Shown in pieces: positions 1 through 8,357 of a stretch of 64,000 nt of DNA. The stretch is from Pseudomonas sp. BCA17 (GTDB lineage Bacteria; Pseudomonadota; Gammaproteobacteria; Pseudomonadales; Pseudomonadaceae): the NCBI RefSeq assembly GCF_004519405.1, contig NZ_SGWI01000003.1, forward strand, positions 434,001 to 498,000, read 5' to 3'. The notes beneath the pieces were generated by a model. It saw only the letters and a program-made list of their open reading frames with translations, did no database searches and was not told the DNA's origin. How positions within the stretch are numbered: position 1 is the stretch's first letter; every line of letters starts with the position of its first letter. Made by a program: the position numbers and the translations under genes.

Positions 1-615
1 TCCTCCGAAGCGGCCCAGGACCTGGCTGCCGAACAAGTGGAAATGGTGCTGACCTGGGGCGAGCCACCGGCCGCCGTCGCCGAGAAAATCGAACAGGTAC
101 GTGCCAAGGCCGCCAAGCTTGGGCGCACCGTGCGCTTCGGTATTCGTCTGCATGTGATCGTGCGCGAAACCAACGAGCAAGCCTGGCAAGCCGCCGACAA
201 ACTCATCTCCCACCTGGACGACGACACCATCGCCCGTGCCCAGGCGTCCCTGGCGCGTTTTGACTCGGTTGGCCAACAACGCATGGCCGCGCTCCATGGC
301 GGCAGTCGCGACAACCTGGAAGTCAGCCCCAACCTGTGGGCTGGCGTCGGCCTGGTGCGTGGCGGTGCCGGTACGGCGCTGGTGGGCGACGGTCCGACGG
401 TCGCGGCGCGGGTCAAGGAGTACGCCGACCTGGGCATCGATACATTCATCTTCTCCGGTTATCCACACCTGGAAGAGTCGTATCGGGTGGCCGAGCTGTT
501 GTTCCCGCACTTGGATATCGAACGTCCCGAATTGCCGAAAAGCGCTGGCTACGTCAGCCCGTTCGGTGAAATGGTCGCCAACGACATCCTTCCCAAAGCT
601 GCATCACAGAGCTGA
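1..615 (+). CDS. ssuD: FMNH2-dependent alkanesulfonate monooxygenase, C-terminal part
   Basis: The reading frame is open from the first base and ends at 615, so the N-terminal half lies outside the window. About 204 C-terminal residues are present. They match the end of the bacterial luciferase-like monooxygenase SsuD, which releases sulfite from aliphatic sulfonates using reduced FMN supplied by SsuE. Visible family segments are [27 protein letters not shown] and the region around residue 120 with [21 protein letters not shown] followed by [12 protein letters not shown]. The stop is 9 bases before ssuC, and ssuC, ssuB and the small Mop protein follow on the same strand, which fixes the assignment. 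The protein is cytoplasmic. Regulation by sulfate limitation is expected for the family but the promoter is outside the window. Confidence 0.93.
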   Translation, partial: SSEAAQDLAAEQVEMVLTWGEPPAAVAEKIEQVRAKAAKLGRTVRFGIRLHVIVRETNEQAWQAADKLISHLDDDTIARAQASLARFDSVGQQRMAALHGGSRDNLEVSPNLWAGVGLVRGGAGTALVGDGPTVAARVKEYADLGIDTFIFSGYPHLEESYRVAELLFPHLDIERPELPKSAGYVSPFGEMVANDILPKAASQS

Positions 616-624
616 GGCGGCGCC

Positions 625-1413
625 ATGAACTTTGAAAAACTGAGCCATCGCGTCGCACCTTGGGTGCTGCCGATCCTGTTGCTGGCGGTGTGGCAGTTGT
701 CGGTATCGGCGGGCTGGTTGTCGACGCGCATTCTGCCGGCACCGAGCGCTGTGATCGAAGCCGGGATCAACCTGGTGCGCAGCGGCGAAATCTGGACGCA
801 CCTGGCTATCAGCGGTTGGCGTGCCGGCCTGGGGTTTGTGATTGGTGGCAGTATCGGTCTGGCCCTGGGCTTCATCACCGGCCTGTCGAAGTGGGGCGAG
901 CGCCTGTTGGACAGCTCGGTGCAGATGATCCGCAACGTGCCGCACCTGGCGTTGATTCCATTGGTGATCCTGTGGTTCGGCATTGACGAGACCGCGAAGA
1001 TTTTCCTGGTCGCCCTCGGCACGCTGTTCCCGATCTACCTGAACACCTACCACGGCATCCGCAACGTCGACCCGGCGTTGGTGGAGATGTCGCGCAGCTA
1101 TGGCCTGTCCGGGTTCAGCCTGTTCCGTCAGGTCATTCTGCCCGGGGCGCTGCCGTCGATTCTGGTGGGTGTGCGCTTTGCCCTGGGCTTTATGTGGCTG
1201 ACCCTGATTGTGGCGGAAACCATCTCGGCCAGTTCGGGCATCGGTTACCTGGCAATGAACGCTCGCGAATTTCTGCAGACCGACGTCGTCGTTCTGGCCA
1301 TCGTCATGTACGCAGTCCTCGGCAAATTGGCCGACCTCGCCGCCCGTGGCCTGGAGCGTGTGTGGCTGCGCTGGCACCCGGCTTACCAAGTGAATAAAGG
1401 AGGTGCGGCATGA
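625..1413 (+). CDS. ssuC: Aliphatic sulfonate ABC transporter permease
   Basis: A 262-residue inner-membrane permease of the BPD_transp_1 family. Hydrophobic segments occur near residues 12-30, 60-85, 100-125, 140-150, 190-215 and 225-245. The EAA loop that contacts the ATPase lies around residues 155-180 ([24 protein letters not shown]). The ATG at 625 follows a GAGGCGGCGCC leader. It lies between ssuD and ssuB and its stop overlaps the ssuB start by 4 bases (ATGA), so the subunits are translationally coupled. It forms the channel for sulfonate uptake with SsuB and an SsuA binding protein expected upstream of the window. Tau-type (TauC) permeases are similar, but the ssuD neighbour favours SsuC. 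Confidence 0.95.
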   Translation: MNFEKLSHRVAPWVLPILLLAVWQLSVSAGWLSTRILPAPSAVIEAGINLVRSGEIWTHLAISGWRAGLGFVIGGSIGLALGFITGLSKWGERLLDSSVQMIRNVPHLALIPLVILWFGIDETAKIFLVALGTLFPIYLNTYHGIRNVDPALVEMSRSYGLSGFSLFRQVILPGALPSILVGVRFALGFMWLTLIVAETISASSGIGYLAMNAREFLQTDVVVLAIVMYAVLGKLADLAARGLERVWLRWHPAYQVNKGGAA

Positions 1414-2216
1414 CCGCTCAACAACCTCCGCGCCTGCTTAAAGGCATCCCGCTGGCAGTGCGCAAGTTGCGCAAGGCCTTTGGTGCGCGGGAAGTGCTCA
1501 AAGAGATAGACCTGCATATCCCGGCCGGCCAGTTCGTCGCGGTGGTGGGCCGCAGCGGATGCGGTAAAAGCACCTTGCTGCGCTTGTTGGCGGGCCTGGA
1601 CAAAGCCAGCGGCGGTGAACTGCTGGCCGGTTCCGCGCCGCTCGAAGCAGCGATTGAAGATACGCGGTTGATGTTCCAGGAAGCGCGCTTGCTGCCGTGG
1701 AAAAAGATCATCGATAACGTGGGCCTTGGCCTCAAGGGCAACTGGCGTCCCAAAGCATTGGAGGCGTTGGAGGCGGTCGGCCTGGCCGAGCGTGCCAATG
1801 AATGGCCGGCAGCCTTGTCCGGTGGCCAGAAGCAGCGCGTGGCCCTGGCCCGCGCCTTGATTCACCAGCCGCGCCTGTTGCTGCTCGACGAGCCGTTGGG
1901 CGCGTTGGACGCACTGACCCGCATCGAGATGCAGCAACTGATCGAAAACCTTTGGCAGAAACACGGCTTCACCGTGTTGCTGGTGACCCACGACGTCAGC
2001 GAAGCCGTGGCCATTGCCGACCGGGTGATCCTGATCGAAGACGGTGAAATCGGCCTGGACCTGGTCGTCGACCTGCCACGCCCCCGAGCCCGAGGCTCAC
2101 ACCGCCTGGCCGCGCTGGAAGCCGAAGTGCTCAACCGTGTGCTGTCGCTGCCCGGCTCGCCGCCGGAACCCGAACCTGTTTCACCGTTGCCTACGCAATT
2201 GCGTTGGGCTCAATAA
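1410..2216 (+). CDS. ssuB: Aliphatic sulfonate ABC transporter ATP-binding protein
   Basis: A 268-residue ABC ATPase. It has a Walker A motif (GRSGCGKST, about residue 48), a Q-loop ([10 protein letters not shown], about 88), the signature [15 protein letters not shown] (about 136), Walker B ([12 protein letters not shown]) and the switch histidine in [13 protein letters not shown]. The short Q-loop sequence [10 protein letters not shown] is typical of the Ssu/Tau/nitrate transporter branch. It starts inside the ssuC stop codon and is followed after 19 bases by the small Mop-domain gene. It powers sulfonate import on the cytoplasmic face of SsuC. The last 30 residues are proline-rich and variable. 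Confidence 0.95.
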   Translation: MTAQQPPRLLKGIPLAVRKLRKAFGAREVLKEIDLHIPAGQFVAVVGRSGCGKSTLLRLLAGLDKASGGELLAGSAPLEAAIEDTRLMFQEARLLPWKKIIDNVGLGLKGNWRPKALEALEAVGLAERANEWPAALSGGQKQRVALARALIHQPRLLLLDEPLGALDALTRIEMQQLIENLWQKHGFTVLLVTHDVSEAVAIADRVILIEDGEIGLDLVVDLPRPRARGSHRLAALEAEVLNRVLSLPGSPPEPEPVSPLPTQLRWAQ

Positions 2217-2235
2217 CTCATATAGGAAGATCATC

Positions 2236-2451
2236 ATGACTATCAAAGCCATCAACGTACGTAACCAGTTCAAAGGCACCATCAAGGAAATCGTGGTCGG
2301 CGACGTGCTGTCGGAAATCGATGTGCAGACTGCGTCGGGCATTGTGACTTCGGTGATCACCACGCGCTCGGTCAAGGAGCTCGAGCTGGTGATTGGCAGT
2401 GAGGTGATTGCCTTCGTGAAATCCACCGAGGTGTCGATCGCCAAGTTGTGA
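2236..2451 (+). CDS. ssuF: Mop/TOBE-domain molybdopterin-binding-like protein of the ssu operon
   Basis: A 71-residue protein that is one complete Mop (molbindin/TOBE) domain: it begins TIKAINVRNQFKGTIKEIV and contains the VTSVITTRSVKELEL strand-helix region of molbindins. The ATG at 2236 follows AGGAAGATCATC; a longer frame upstream only overlaps ssuB. It is the last gene of the ssu operon. In P. putida an equivalent small gene, ssuF, is needed for full growth on sulfonates although its mechanism is not settled. Oxyanion binding is the family expectation. The symbol rests on position and domain only. Confidence 0.85.
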   Translation: MTIKAINVRNQFKGTIKEIVVGDVLSEIDVQTASGIVTSVITTRSVKELELVIGSEVIAFVKSTEVSIAKL

Positions 2452-2520
2452 TTCGCGTCGCTCTTGAAGCCGTCATCGCAGCCAAACCCCTTCCCGCACT
2501 TTGATCTGTGAACATATTCA

Positions 2521-2549
2521 AGTGTGGGAGGGGGCTTACCTCAGCGAGG
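2521..2549. repeat. Solitary degenerate REP-like sequence
   Basis: The stretch contains AGTGTGGGAGGGGGCTTACC, a single copy of the GTGGGAGGGGGC-type Pseudomonas REP. It lies between the convergent ssuF and TetR-family genes, the usual site for such elements. No inverted partner is close by, and no other feature was seen in this 119-base gap. Confidence 0.4.
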
Positions 2550-2570
2550 CGCGCCCGGCCAACCCAGGAT

Positions 2571-3200
2571 TCAACGCTTGGGCAGGTAGGTCGGCAAATA
2601 AAGCCCCACGTACGCATCAAACACCCGCATCCCTTCCTCGGCCATGCGCGGCGTAATCAGCCCATGCTGATGCACCGAGCGCGCATACACGCGGTCGCTC
2701 AGCTCCAATGCCAACGCAAACACATCCACATCGGCGGGTAAGGCCGGCACGTCGAAATGGCGATTGAACACGGTGAACATCAGGTCGCCCAATTCCAGAT
2801 CATGCTGGCGGTCGGCCTGGGTCACTTCAGTGAGCCCGTGCTGGGCCAGGATCAACTGGCGAGCGGCGGCGTCCTGGTCGTAGATAGCGAGCATGCGCTG
2901 TTCGACGATGTAGGACAGATCGCGCCAGTGCCTGAGTGATTCATGATCGATGGGCGCCTGGATGGCCGCCCGGAAAGCGGCGTGCACATCGGCCGTCAAC
3001 GCTTCCAGCAGCGCCGGCACACTGGCGAAGAAGTGATACACCGACGACGGCGGAATCTGTGCCCGCTCGGCCACACTGTAGATAGACAGACTCGCCACGC
3101 CTTCGGCGGCCAGCAAGGTGCGGGCGGCGTCGAGGATCGCGTCAATCCGGCCCTGGCTGCGGGCACGGGGTTTGCGAGGGGCGGTGGGGCGGGTGGTCAT
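2571..3200 (-). CDS. TetR/AcrR family transcriptional regulator
   Basis: A 209-residue repressor-type protein with an N-terminal TetR helix-turn-helix at about residues 17-63. Recognisable parts are IDAILDAARTLLAAEGVASLSIYSVAERAQIPPSSVYHFFASVPALLEAL, with the recognition helix around PPSSVYHFF. The C-terminal helical ligand-binding domain is not assignable. A basic tail (RPTAPRKPRARSQGR) precedes the HTH. It is convergent with the ssu operon and transcribed in the same direction as the GS-like gene upstream of it. Its target cannot be told from the sequence; the polyamine locus next door is one possibility but nothing ties them. Confidence 0.9.
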   Translation of the reverse strand: MTTRPTAPRKPRARSQGRIDAILDAARTLLAAEGVASLSIYSVAERAQIPPSSVYHFFASVPALLEALTADVHAAFRAAIQAPIDHESLRHWRDLSYIVEQRMLAIYDQDAAARQLILAQHGLTEVTQADRQHDLELGDLMFTVFNRHFDVPALPADVDVFALALELSDRVYARSVHQHGLITPRMAEEGMRVFDAYVGLYLPTYLPKR

Positions 3201-3321
3201 GGAAGTCTCCTACAAGGCAGCGGGCATTGTATGAGCAGGAAGGTGTGTTGTCTGCCAGGTCGCCCTCGGGAGGCAGGCCTGCTCCCAAACCGGACCACGT
3301 TCCAACCTGGAATGCAGTCAC

Positions 3322-3354
3322 GTGTGGGAAGGGGGCTCGCTCTCGATGAGGCCG
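3322..3354. repeat. Solitary degenerate REP-like sequence
   Basis: CGTGTGGGAAGGGGGCTCGC followed by TCTCGATGAGG matches one half of a P. fluorescens REP of the GTGGGAGGGGGCTTGCTC type. It lies in the 233-base gap between the TetR gene and the terminator of the GS-like gene. Confidence 0.35.
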
Positions 3355-3378
3355 ACTCGGTCTGCCAAAAGAAACCCA

Positions 3379-3412
3379 CAAAAAAACGCCGCTGACCAAA
3401 GTCAGCGGCGTT
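3379..3412 (-). terminator. Rho-independent terminator of the upstream GS-like gene
   Basis: A perfect 10-bp stem, CGCCGCTGAC (3387-3396) with GTCAGCGGCG (3401-3410) and a CAAA loop, extended by A-T pairs. The run of A at 3380-3386 reads as a T-tract on the minus strand. It sits just beyond the stop of the minus-strand glutamine-synthetase-like gene. Confidence 0.9.
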
Positions 3413-3433
3413 CCTTGTTAGCGCAGCAACCGT

Positions 3434-4810
3434 TTACACGGTATGCAGGTACCAGTTGTACTCAAGGTCGGAGATGGAGTGTTCGAACTCCTCCAGCTCA
3501 CTTTCCTTACAGGCGACGAAGATATCGATGTATTTAGGATCGATGTACTTGGCCATCACCTCGCTGTCGTCCAACTCGCGCAACGCATCGCGCAGGTTGT
3601 TCGGCAGGCTCTGCTCGTTCTGCTCGTAGCTGTTGCCTTCCACGGGTGCGTTAGGCTCGATCTTGTTGGTCAGGCCGTGGTGCACGCCTGCCAGGACGGA
3701 AGCCATCAGCAGGTAAGGGTTGGCGTCGGCGCCGGCCACACGGTGTTCGATACGCACGGCGTCGGACGAGCCGGTCGGTACGCGAATCGCTACGGTGCGG
3801 TTATCCAGGCCCCAGCACGGCGAGTTCGGCACGTAGAACTGTGCACCGAAACGACGGTAGGAGTTGACGTTGGGGCACAGGAACGCCATCTGGGCGGGCA
3901 GGGTCTCGAGCACACCGCCGATCGCGTGACGCAATGCGGCGTTCTGCTCGGGATCCTCGCTGGCAAAGATATTCTTGCCGTCCTTGTCCAGGATCGAAAT
4001 GTGTACGTGCAAACCGTTGCCTGCCTGGCCTGGGTAAGGCTTGGCCATGAAGGTGGTGTCCATCTCATGGTCGTAGGCGATGTTCTTGATCAGGCGCTTG
4101 AGCAGTACGGCGTAGTCGCAAGCCTTGATCGGGTCGGCCACGTGGTGCAGGTTCACTTCGAACTGCGCCGGGGCACTTTCCTTGACGATGGCGTCGGCCG
4201 GGATGCCTTGTTCTTTGGCACCTTCCAGAATGTCCTGGAGGCAGTCGACGTATTCGTCGAGGTCGTCGATCAGGTAGACCTGTGTCGAGTGCGGACGTTT
4301 GCCGGAAATCGGCGAGCGGGGTGGTTGTGGGCGGCCGTTCACGTTCTCCTGGTCGATCAGGTAGAACTCAAGTTCGAAAGCGGCGCAGATTGTCAGACCA
4401 AGGTCGTCGAATTTGCTTACAACTTGGCGGAGCACTTCGCGCGGATCGGCGAAGAAAGGTTCACCTTCAAGTTCGTGCATGGTCATCAGCAGTTGCGCGG
4501 TGGGGCGCTTTTGCCAGGGTTCATTGCACAGGGTATCGGGGATTGGATAACAGATTCGGTCAGCATCACCGATGTCCAGGCCCAGGCCGGTGCTTTCCAC
4601 CGTTGAGCCGTTGATATCCAGGGCAAATAAAGAGGCAGGCAGGTTAATGCCCTTCTCGTAAACCTTGTGGAGGCTGGTGCGTTCGATGCGCTTGCCGCGC
4701 ACCACACCATTCATATCCGCAATTAGAAGGTCTACGTACAGAACCTCAGGATGATCCTTAAGGAACGCGTTCGCTTCGTTAAGCTGAACGGCACGCGGGG
4801 GTACCGACAT
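3434..4810 (-). CDS. spuI: Glutamine-synthetase-like gamma-glutamylpolyamine synthetase (SpuI-type)
   Basis: A 458-residue glutamine synthetase family protein with the N-terminal beta-grasp (about 20-115) and catalytic domain (about 120-450). Metal/substrate motifs are visible: FELEFY, NGLHVHIS, NRTVAIRVP and EHRVAGADANPYL. Family members next to polyamine genes ligate glutamate to putrescine or related amines, the first step of the gamma-glutamylation route. The gene is divergent from the rest of the spu locus, as spuI is in P. aeruginosa PAO1, hence the symbol. It is not the housekeeping GlnA (no C-terminal adenylylation region). Upstream is AAAGGTGTTGCATC before the ATG. Exact amine specificity is not readable from sequence. 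Confidence 0.85.
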   Translation of the reverse strand: MSVPPRAVQLNEANAFLKDHPEVLYVDLLIADMNGVVRGKRIERTSLHKVYEKGINLPASLFALDINGSTVESTGLGLDIGDADRICYPIPDTLCNEPWQKRPTAQLLMTMHELEGEPFFADPREVLRQVVSKFDDLGLTICAAFELEFYLIDQENVNGRPQPPRSPISGKRPHSTQVYLIDDLDEYVDCLQDILEGAKEQGIPADAIVKESAPAQFEVNLHHVADPIKACDYAVLLKRLIKNIAYDHEMDTTFMAKPYPGQAGNGLHVHISILDKDGKNIFASEDPEQNAALRHAIGGVLETLPAQMAFLCPNVNSYRRFGAQFYVPNSPCWGLDNRTVAIRVPTGSSDAVRIEHRVAGADANPYLLMASVLAGVHHGLTNKIEPNAPVEGNSYEQNEQSLPNNLRDALRELDDSEVMAKYIDPKYIDIFVACKESELEEFEHSISDLEYNWYLHTV

Positions 4811-5231
4811 GATGCAACACCTTTGTTGTTAAAAATATCAATCATTGATCTTTTCTGGTTTCAGTCAACCCGAACGGCATGCCGAAGTCAAGCGAGGCCT
4901 TTTTTGCCCTAAAAAAGCGCCTTGAGGGCATTTTTGGGGCTTTTTGGGGCGGTTTTTTGGGTTTGAAGGGCTTGGGACTCGCAGGCTTGAGCGGGCCGTG
5001 TTGTATTTTTTACGGGGGTGTTGTGTAAAAAAATGAACAAGGCTAAGCTCGATTCAAACCCATAACAGCAATAATACCGGGGTGCTTCATGTTTCACCTG
5101 CCGCCATCCGGCGTCTCTGCCTGCTTCAGCCAGGCGTTGTCCGCAGTCCGATCGCCCCGCGTGAGTGCCCACGCACCGGCCATTATTCTTGACGGCCCGT
5201 CCGACCTCTTCTTTGCCTCCTCAACGACGAC

Positions 5232-5260
5232 TGATCGGCAGCCATCCGCGCTGCCGATCA
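5232..5260. promoter_or_regulatory. Perfect inverted repeat upstream of the spu operon
   Basis: TGATCGGCAGC (5232-5242) is repeated in inverted orientation as GCTGCCGATCA (5250-5260) with a 7-base spacer. It ends 15 bases upstream of the sigma-54-like element and about 150 bases before the first gene of the plus-strand operon. It could be a regulator operator or an RNA hairpin if transcription starts further upstream. Confidence 0.5.
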
Positions 5261-5275
5261 TGATTCTGCACAACT

Positions 5276-5293
5276 TTGGCTTGAGGAATGCAA
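5276..5293 (+). promoter_or_regulatory. Candidate sigma-54 promoter of the spu operon
   Basis: TTGGCTTGAGGAATGCAA has the invariant GG (5278-5279) and GC (5290-5291) separated by exactly 10 bases, as in the -24/-12 class (TGGCAC-N5-TTGC). The CAC and TTGC parts are only partly matched. It would place the transcript start near 5303, about 105 bases before the ATG. Nitrogen- or CbrB-dependent control of amine catabolism would fit; the site is inferred from sequence only. Confidence 0.4.
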
Positions 5294-5300
5294 CGTTGCA
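5289..5300. promoter_or_regulatory. 12-bp perfect palindrome TGCAACGTTGCA
   Basis: TGCAACGTTGCA is self-complementary and overlaps the -12 element of the candidate sigma-54 promoter, a suitable place for a repressor of the polyamine operon. No specific regulator could be assigned. Confidence 0.4.
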
Positions 5301-5407
5301 GCAAATGGCAGGTAAGCTCCTACCCTGAACGAAAAAACGACGCGGATGCTGCGTCAACCAACGCCTGACCTTTAATGGATGTCAGGAAACCCAGCCCAGA
5401 GGCATTT

Positions 5408-6766
5408 ATGAGTAACAACCTCGACCAGCTCACCGATTGGTTGAAAAACCACAAGATCACAGAAGTCGAATGCATGATTGGCGACCTCACCGGCATCACC
5501 CGGGGCAAGATCTCGCCGACCAACAAGTTCATCGCCGAGAAAGGCATGCGTCTGCCCGAGAGTGTTCTGCTGCAGACGGTCACCGGCGACTATGTCGAAG
5601 ACGACATCTACTACGAATTGCTCGACCCGGCCGACATCGACATGATCTGCCGCCCCGACCAGAACGCCGTATTTCTGGTGCCTTGGGCTATCGAACCGAC
5701 CGCCCAGGTGATCCACGACACCTACGACAAGCAAGGCAACCCGATCGAGCTGTCGCCGCGCAACGTGCTCAAGAAAGTCCTCAAGCTCTATGCCGATAAA
5801 GGCTGGCAGCCCATCGTGGCGCCGGAGATGGAGTTCTACCTGACTAAACGCTGCGAAGACCCGGACTTCCCGCTGCAGCCGCCGATTGGCCGCTCCGGTC
5901 GCCCGGAAACCGGTCGCCAGTCCTTCTCTATAGAAGCGGCCAACGAATTCGACCCGCTGTTCGAAGACGTCTACGACTGGTGCGAACTGCAGGAGCTGGA
6001 CCTCGACACCCTGATCCACGAAGACGGCACCGCGCAGATGGAAATCAACTTCCGTCATGGCGATGCCCTGTCCCTCGCCGACCAGATCCTGGTATTCAAG
6101 CGCACCATGCGTGAAGCCGCGCTCAAGCACAACGTGGCCGCCACCTTCATGGCCAAGCCGATGACCGGCGAGCCCGGCAGCGCCATGCACCTGCACCAGA
6201 GCATCATCGACATCGCCACCGGCAAGAACGTCTTCTCCAATGAAGACGGGAGCATGAGCCAGCTGTTCCTCAACCACATCGGCGGCCTGCAGAAATTCAT
6301 CCCTGAATTGCTGCCGTTGTTTGCCCCCAACGTGAACTCGTTCCGTCGCTTCCTGCCCGACACCTCGGCACCGGTCAACGTGGAGTGGGGCGAAGAAAAC
6401 CGCACCGTCGGCCTGCGCGTACCGGATGCCGGCCCGCAGAACCGCCGCGTGGAAAACCGCCTGCCGGGCGCCGACGCCAACCCGTACCTGGCGATTGCCG
6501 CCAGTTTGCTGTGTGGCTTCATCGGCATGGTCGAAGGCCATAACCCGAGCGCACCGGTGGTGGGCCGTGGTTATGAGCGACGCAACCTGCGCCTGCCGTT
6601 GACCATCGAAGATGCCTTGGAGCGCATGGAAAACAGCAAGACCATCGAGAAATACCTGGGGCAGAAATTCATCACAGGCTACGTCGCGGTCAAGCGGGCC
6701 GAGCATGAAAACTTCAAGCGCGTGATCAGTTCATGGGAGCGGGAATTCCTGCTCTTTGCCGTCTGA
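5408..6766 (+). CDS. spuB: Gamma-glutamylputrescine synthetase (SpuB-type, glutamine synthetase family)
   Basis: A 452-residue glutamine-synthetase-like ligase, by my recollection the same length as PAO1 SpuB. It ATP-dependently joins glutamate to putrescine or a related amine in the cytoplasm. Catalytic-domain motifs include APEMEFYL, AMHLHQSI, the NRTVGLRVP loop and ENRLPGADANPYLA. The ATG at 5408 follows AGAGG (5398-5402) with 5 bases of spacing; an in-frame ATG at 5375 lacks such a site. It heads the plus-strand operon, 58 bases before the aminotransferase. It and the divergent GS-like protein are clearly diverged paralogues, so they may prefer different amines. Confidence 0.88.
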   Translation: MSNNLDQLTDWLKNHKITEVECMIGDLTGITRGKISPTNKFIAEKGMRLPESVLLQTVTGDYVEDDIYYELLDPADIDMICRPDQNAVFLVPWAIEPTAQVIHDTYDKQGNPIELSPRNVLKKVLKLYADKGWQPIVAPEMEFYLTKRCEDPDFPLQPPIGRSGRPETGRQSFSIEAANEFDPLFEDVYDWCELQELDLDTLIHEDGTAQMEINFRHGDALSLADQILVFKRTMREAALKHNVAATFMAKPMTGEPGSAMHLHQSIIDIATGKNVFSNEDGSMSQLFLNHIGGLQKFIPELLPLFAPNVNSFRRFLPDTSAPVNVEWGEENRTVGLRVPDAGPQNRRVENRLPGADANPYLAIAASLLCGFIGMVEGHNPSAPVVGRGYERRNLRLPLTIEDALERMENSKTIEKYLGQKFITGYVAVKRAEHENFKRVISSWEREFLLFAV

Positions 6767-6824
6767 TGCGCCGGGCGCGCTGTGGGAGCAGCGCGCCCTT
6801 CACTGAAAAGTCTAGGAGATTGGT

Positions 6825-8189
6825 ATGTCCAGCAACAACCCGCAAACCCGTGAATGGCAAGCCTTGAGCAGCGATCATCACTTGGCGCCGTTCAGCGATT
6901 TCAAGCAATTGAAAGAGAAGGGCCCACGGATCATCACCAAAGCCCACGGCGTTTACCTGTGGGACAGCGAAGGCAACAAAATCCTCGACGGCATGGCCGG
7001 CCTCTGGTGCGTGGCGATCGGTTACGGTCGCGATGAACTGGCCGACGCCGCCGCCAAGCAAATGAAAGAGCTGCCGTACTACAACCTGTTCTTCCAGACG
7101 GCTCACCCGCCGGTGCTGGAACTGGCCAAAGTGATTGCCGACATCGCACCGGCCGGCATGAACCATGTGTTCTTTACCGGCTCCGGCTCCGAAGGCAACG
7201 ACACCATGTTGCGCATGGTCCGCCACTACTGGGCGGTCAAAGGCCAACCGAATAAAAAAGTCATCATCAGCCGCAAGAACGGCTACCACGGCTCCACCGT
7301 GGCCGGCGCGAGCCTGGGCGGCATGACATATATGCATGAGCAGGGCGACTTGCCGATTCCGGGCATCACCCACATCGCCCAACCGTACTGGTTCGGCGAA
7401 GGCGGCGACATGAGCCCTGAAGAGTTCGGGATCTGGGCCGCCAACCAGTTGGAAGAGAAGATTCTGGAACTGGGCGTGGACAACGTCGGTGCCTTTATTG
7501 CCGAGCCGATCCAGGGCGCTGGTGGTGTGATCGTGCCGCCGGAAACCTACTGGCCGCGCATCAAGGAAATCCTCGCCAAGTACGACATCCTGTTTGTCGC
7601 CGACGAGGTGATCTGTGGTTTCGGCCGCACCGGCGAGTGGTTCGGCAGCGACTTCTACGACCTCAAACCGCACATGATGACCATTGCCAAAGGGCTGACC
7701 TCGGGCTACGTGCCCATGGGTGGCCTGATCGTGCACGACGATGTGGTTGCCGTGCTGAACGAAGGCGGTGACTTCAACCACGGCTTCACCTACTCCGGCC
7801 ATCCGGTGGCGGCGGCGGTGGCCTTGGAAAACATCCGCATCCTGCGCGATGAAAAAATCGTTAACCGCGTGCACGAAGAAACGGCACCGTATTTGCAGAA
7901 ACGTCTGAGGGAACTGGCTGACCACCCGTTGGTGGGTGAAGTTCGCGGCGTAGGCATGCTGGGTGCGATTGAGCTGGTTCAGGACAAGGCCACCCGCAAG
8001 CGTTATGAAGGCAAGGGCGTGGGCATGATTTGCCGCAACTTCTGCTTCAACAACGGGCTGATCATGCGCGCCGTGGGCGACACCATGATCATTTCGCCGT
8101 CGCTGGTAATCAGCAAGGCCGAAATCGACGAACTGGTGAGCAAGGCGCGTACATGCCTGGACCTGACTTTGGCGGCATTGCAGGGCTAA
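6825..8189 (+). CDS. spuC: Polyamine:pyruvate aminotransferase (class III, PLP)
   Basis: A 454-residue class III (omega) aminotransferase. The PLP-binding region reads DEVICGFGRTGEWFGSD, and the lysine that forms the Schiff base is in MMTIAKGLTSGYVPMGG (about residue 289). FTGSGSEGNDTMLRMVR is the phosphate-binding turn. SpuC of P. aeruginosa converts putrescine to 4-aminobutanal with pyruvate as acceptor, giving a transaminase route parallel to the gamma-glutamyl route. A strong CTAGGAGATTGGT leader precedes the ATG. The gene follows spuB and precedes the uptake genes. Confidence 0.93.
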   Translation: MSSNNPQTREWQALSSDHHLAPFSDFKQLKEKGPRIITKAHGVYLWDSEGNKILDGMAGLWCVAIGYGRDELADAAAKQMKELPYYNLFFQTAHPPVLELAKVIADIAPAGMNHVFFTGSGSEGNDTMLRMVRHYWAVKGQPNKKVIISRKNGYHGSTVAGASLGGMTYMHEQGDLPIPGITHIAQPYWFGEGGDMSPEEFGIWAANQLEEKILELGVDNVGAFIAEPIQGAGGVIVPPETYWPRIKEILAKYDILFVADEVICGFGRTGEWFGSDFYDLKPHMMTIAKGLTSGYVPMGGLIVHDDVVAVLNEGGDFNHGFTYSGHPVAAAVALENIRILRDEKIVNRVHEETAPYLQKRLRELADHPLVGEVRGVGMLGAIELVQDKATRKRYEGKGVGMICRNFCFNNGLIMRAVGDTMIISPSLVISKAEIDELVSKARTCLDLTLAALQG

Positions 8190-8196
8190 GTGCTAG

Positions 8197-8219
8197 GCTC
8201 AGTGCGCAGTGCACTGAGC
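8197..8219. promoter_or_regulatory. Intercistronic hairpin between spuC and the first binding-protein gene
   Basis: GCTCAGTGC (8197-8205) pairs perfectly with GCACTGAGC (8211-8219) around a 5-base loop. No T-run follows, so it is unlikely to be a full terminator. It lies just after the spuC stop and before a 138-base leader that probably carries its own signals for the periplasmic binding protein. Confidence 0.5.
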
Positions 8220-8357
8220 AGTTATAAATGTAGGGGCTTTGGTTGAAAGCCGGCCCCTGAACTTGCCAGACTGTCCCTCTGTTTTGTTGCCCTCTGGAAG
8301 GGCCGCTGAACATAAAAGAACGTGGCCCAAAAAAGAAAAAATTGGAGCATCACCATA

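Larger units (their letters stand above)
4811..5407. other. 597-base divergent control region between the two GS-like genes
   Basis: No convincing gene lies here. The half nearest the minus-strand gene holds A- and T-tracts mixed with G-runs (about 4895-4965). The half nearest the plus-strand gene holds an 11-bp-arm inverted repeat (5232-5260), a sigma-54-like element (5276-5293) and a 12-bp palindrome (5289-5300). A 79-codon frame at 5089-5328 has no recognisable family and no good ribosome binding site. In P. aeruginosa the glutamine amidotransferase gene spuA occupies this position; no such gene is present here. Confidence 0.6.

Noticed and set aside
5089..5328. 79-codon frame in the divergent spu control region
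   Set aside because: It has no recognisable family, overlaps the inverted repeat and the sigma-54-like element, and has no good ribosome binding site. A small unknown protein cannot be fully excluded.
5372..6706. 444-codon minus-strand frame opposite the SpuB-type gene
   Set aside because: Antisense shadow of a glutamine-synthetase-like gene; composition typical of shadow frames.
8211..8300. Rho-independent terminator after spuC
   Set aside because: A hairpin is present at 8197-8219 but no T-run follows and the downstream gene belongs to the same functional operon; kept as a regulatory hairpin.
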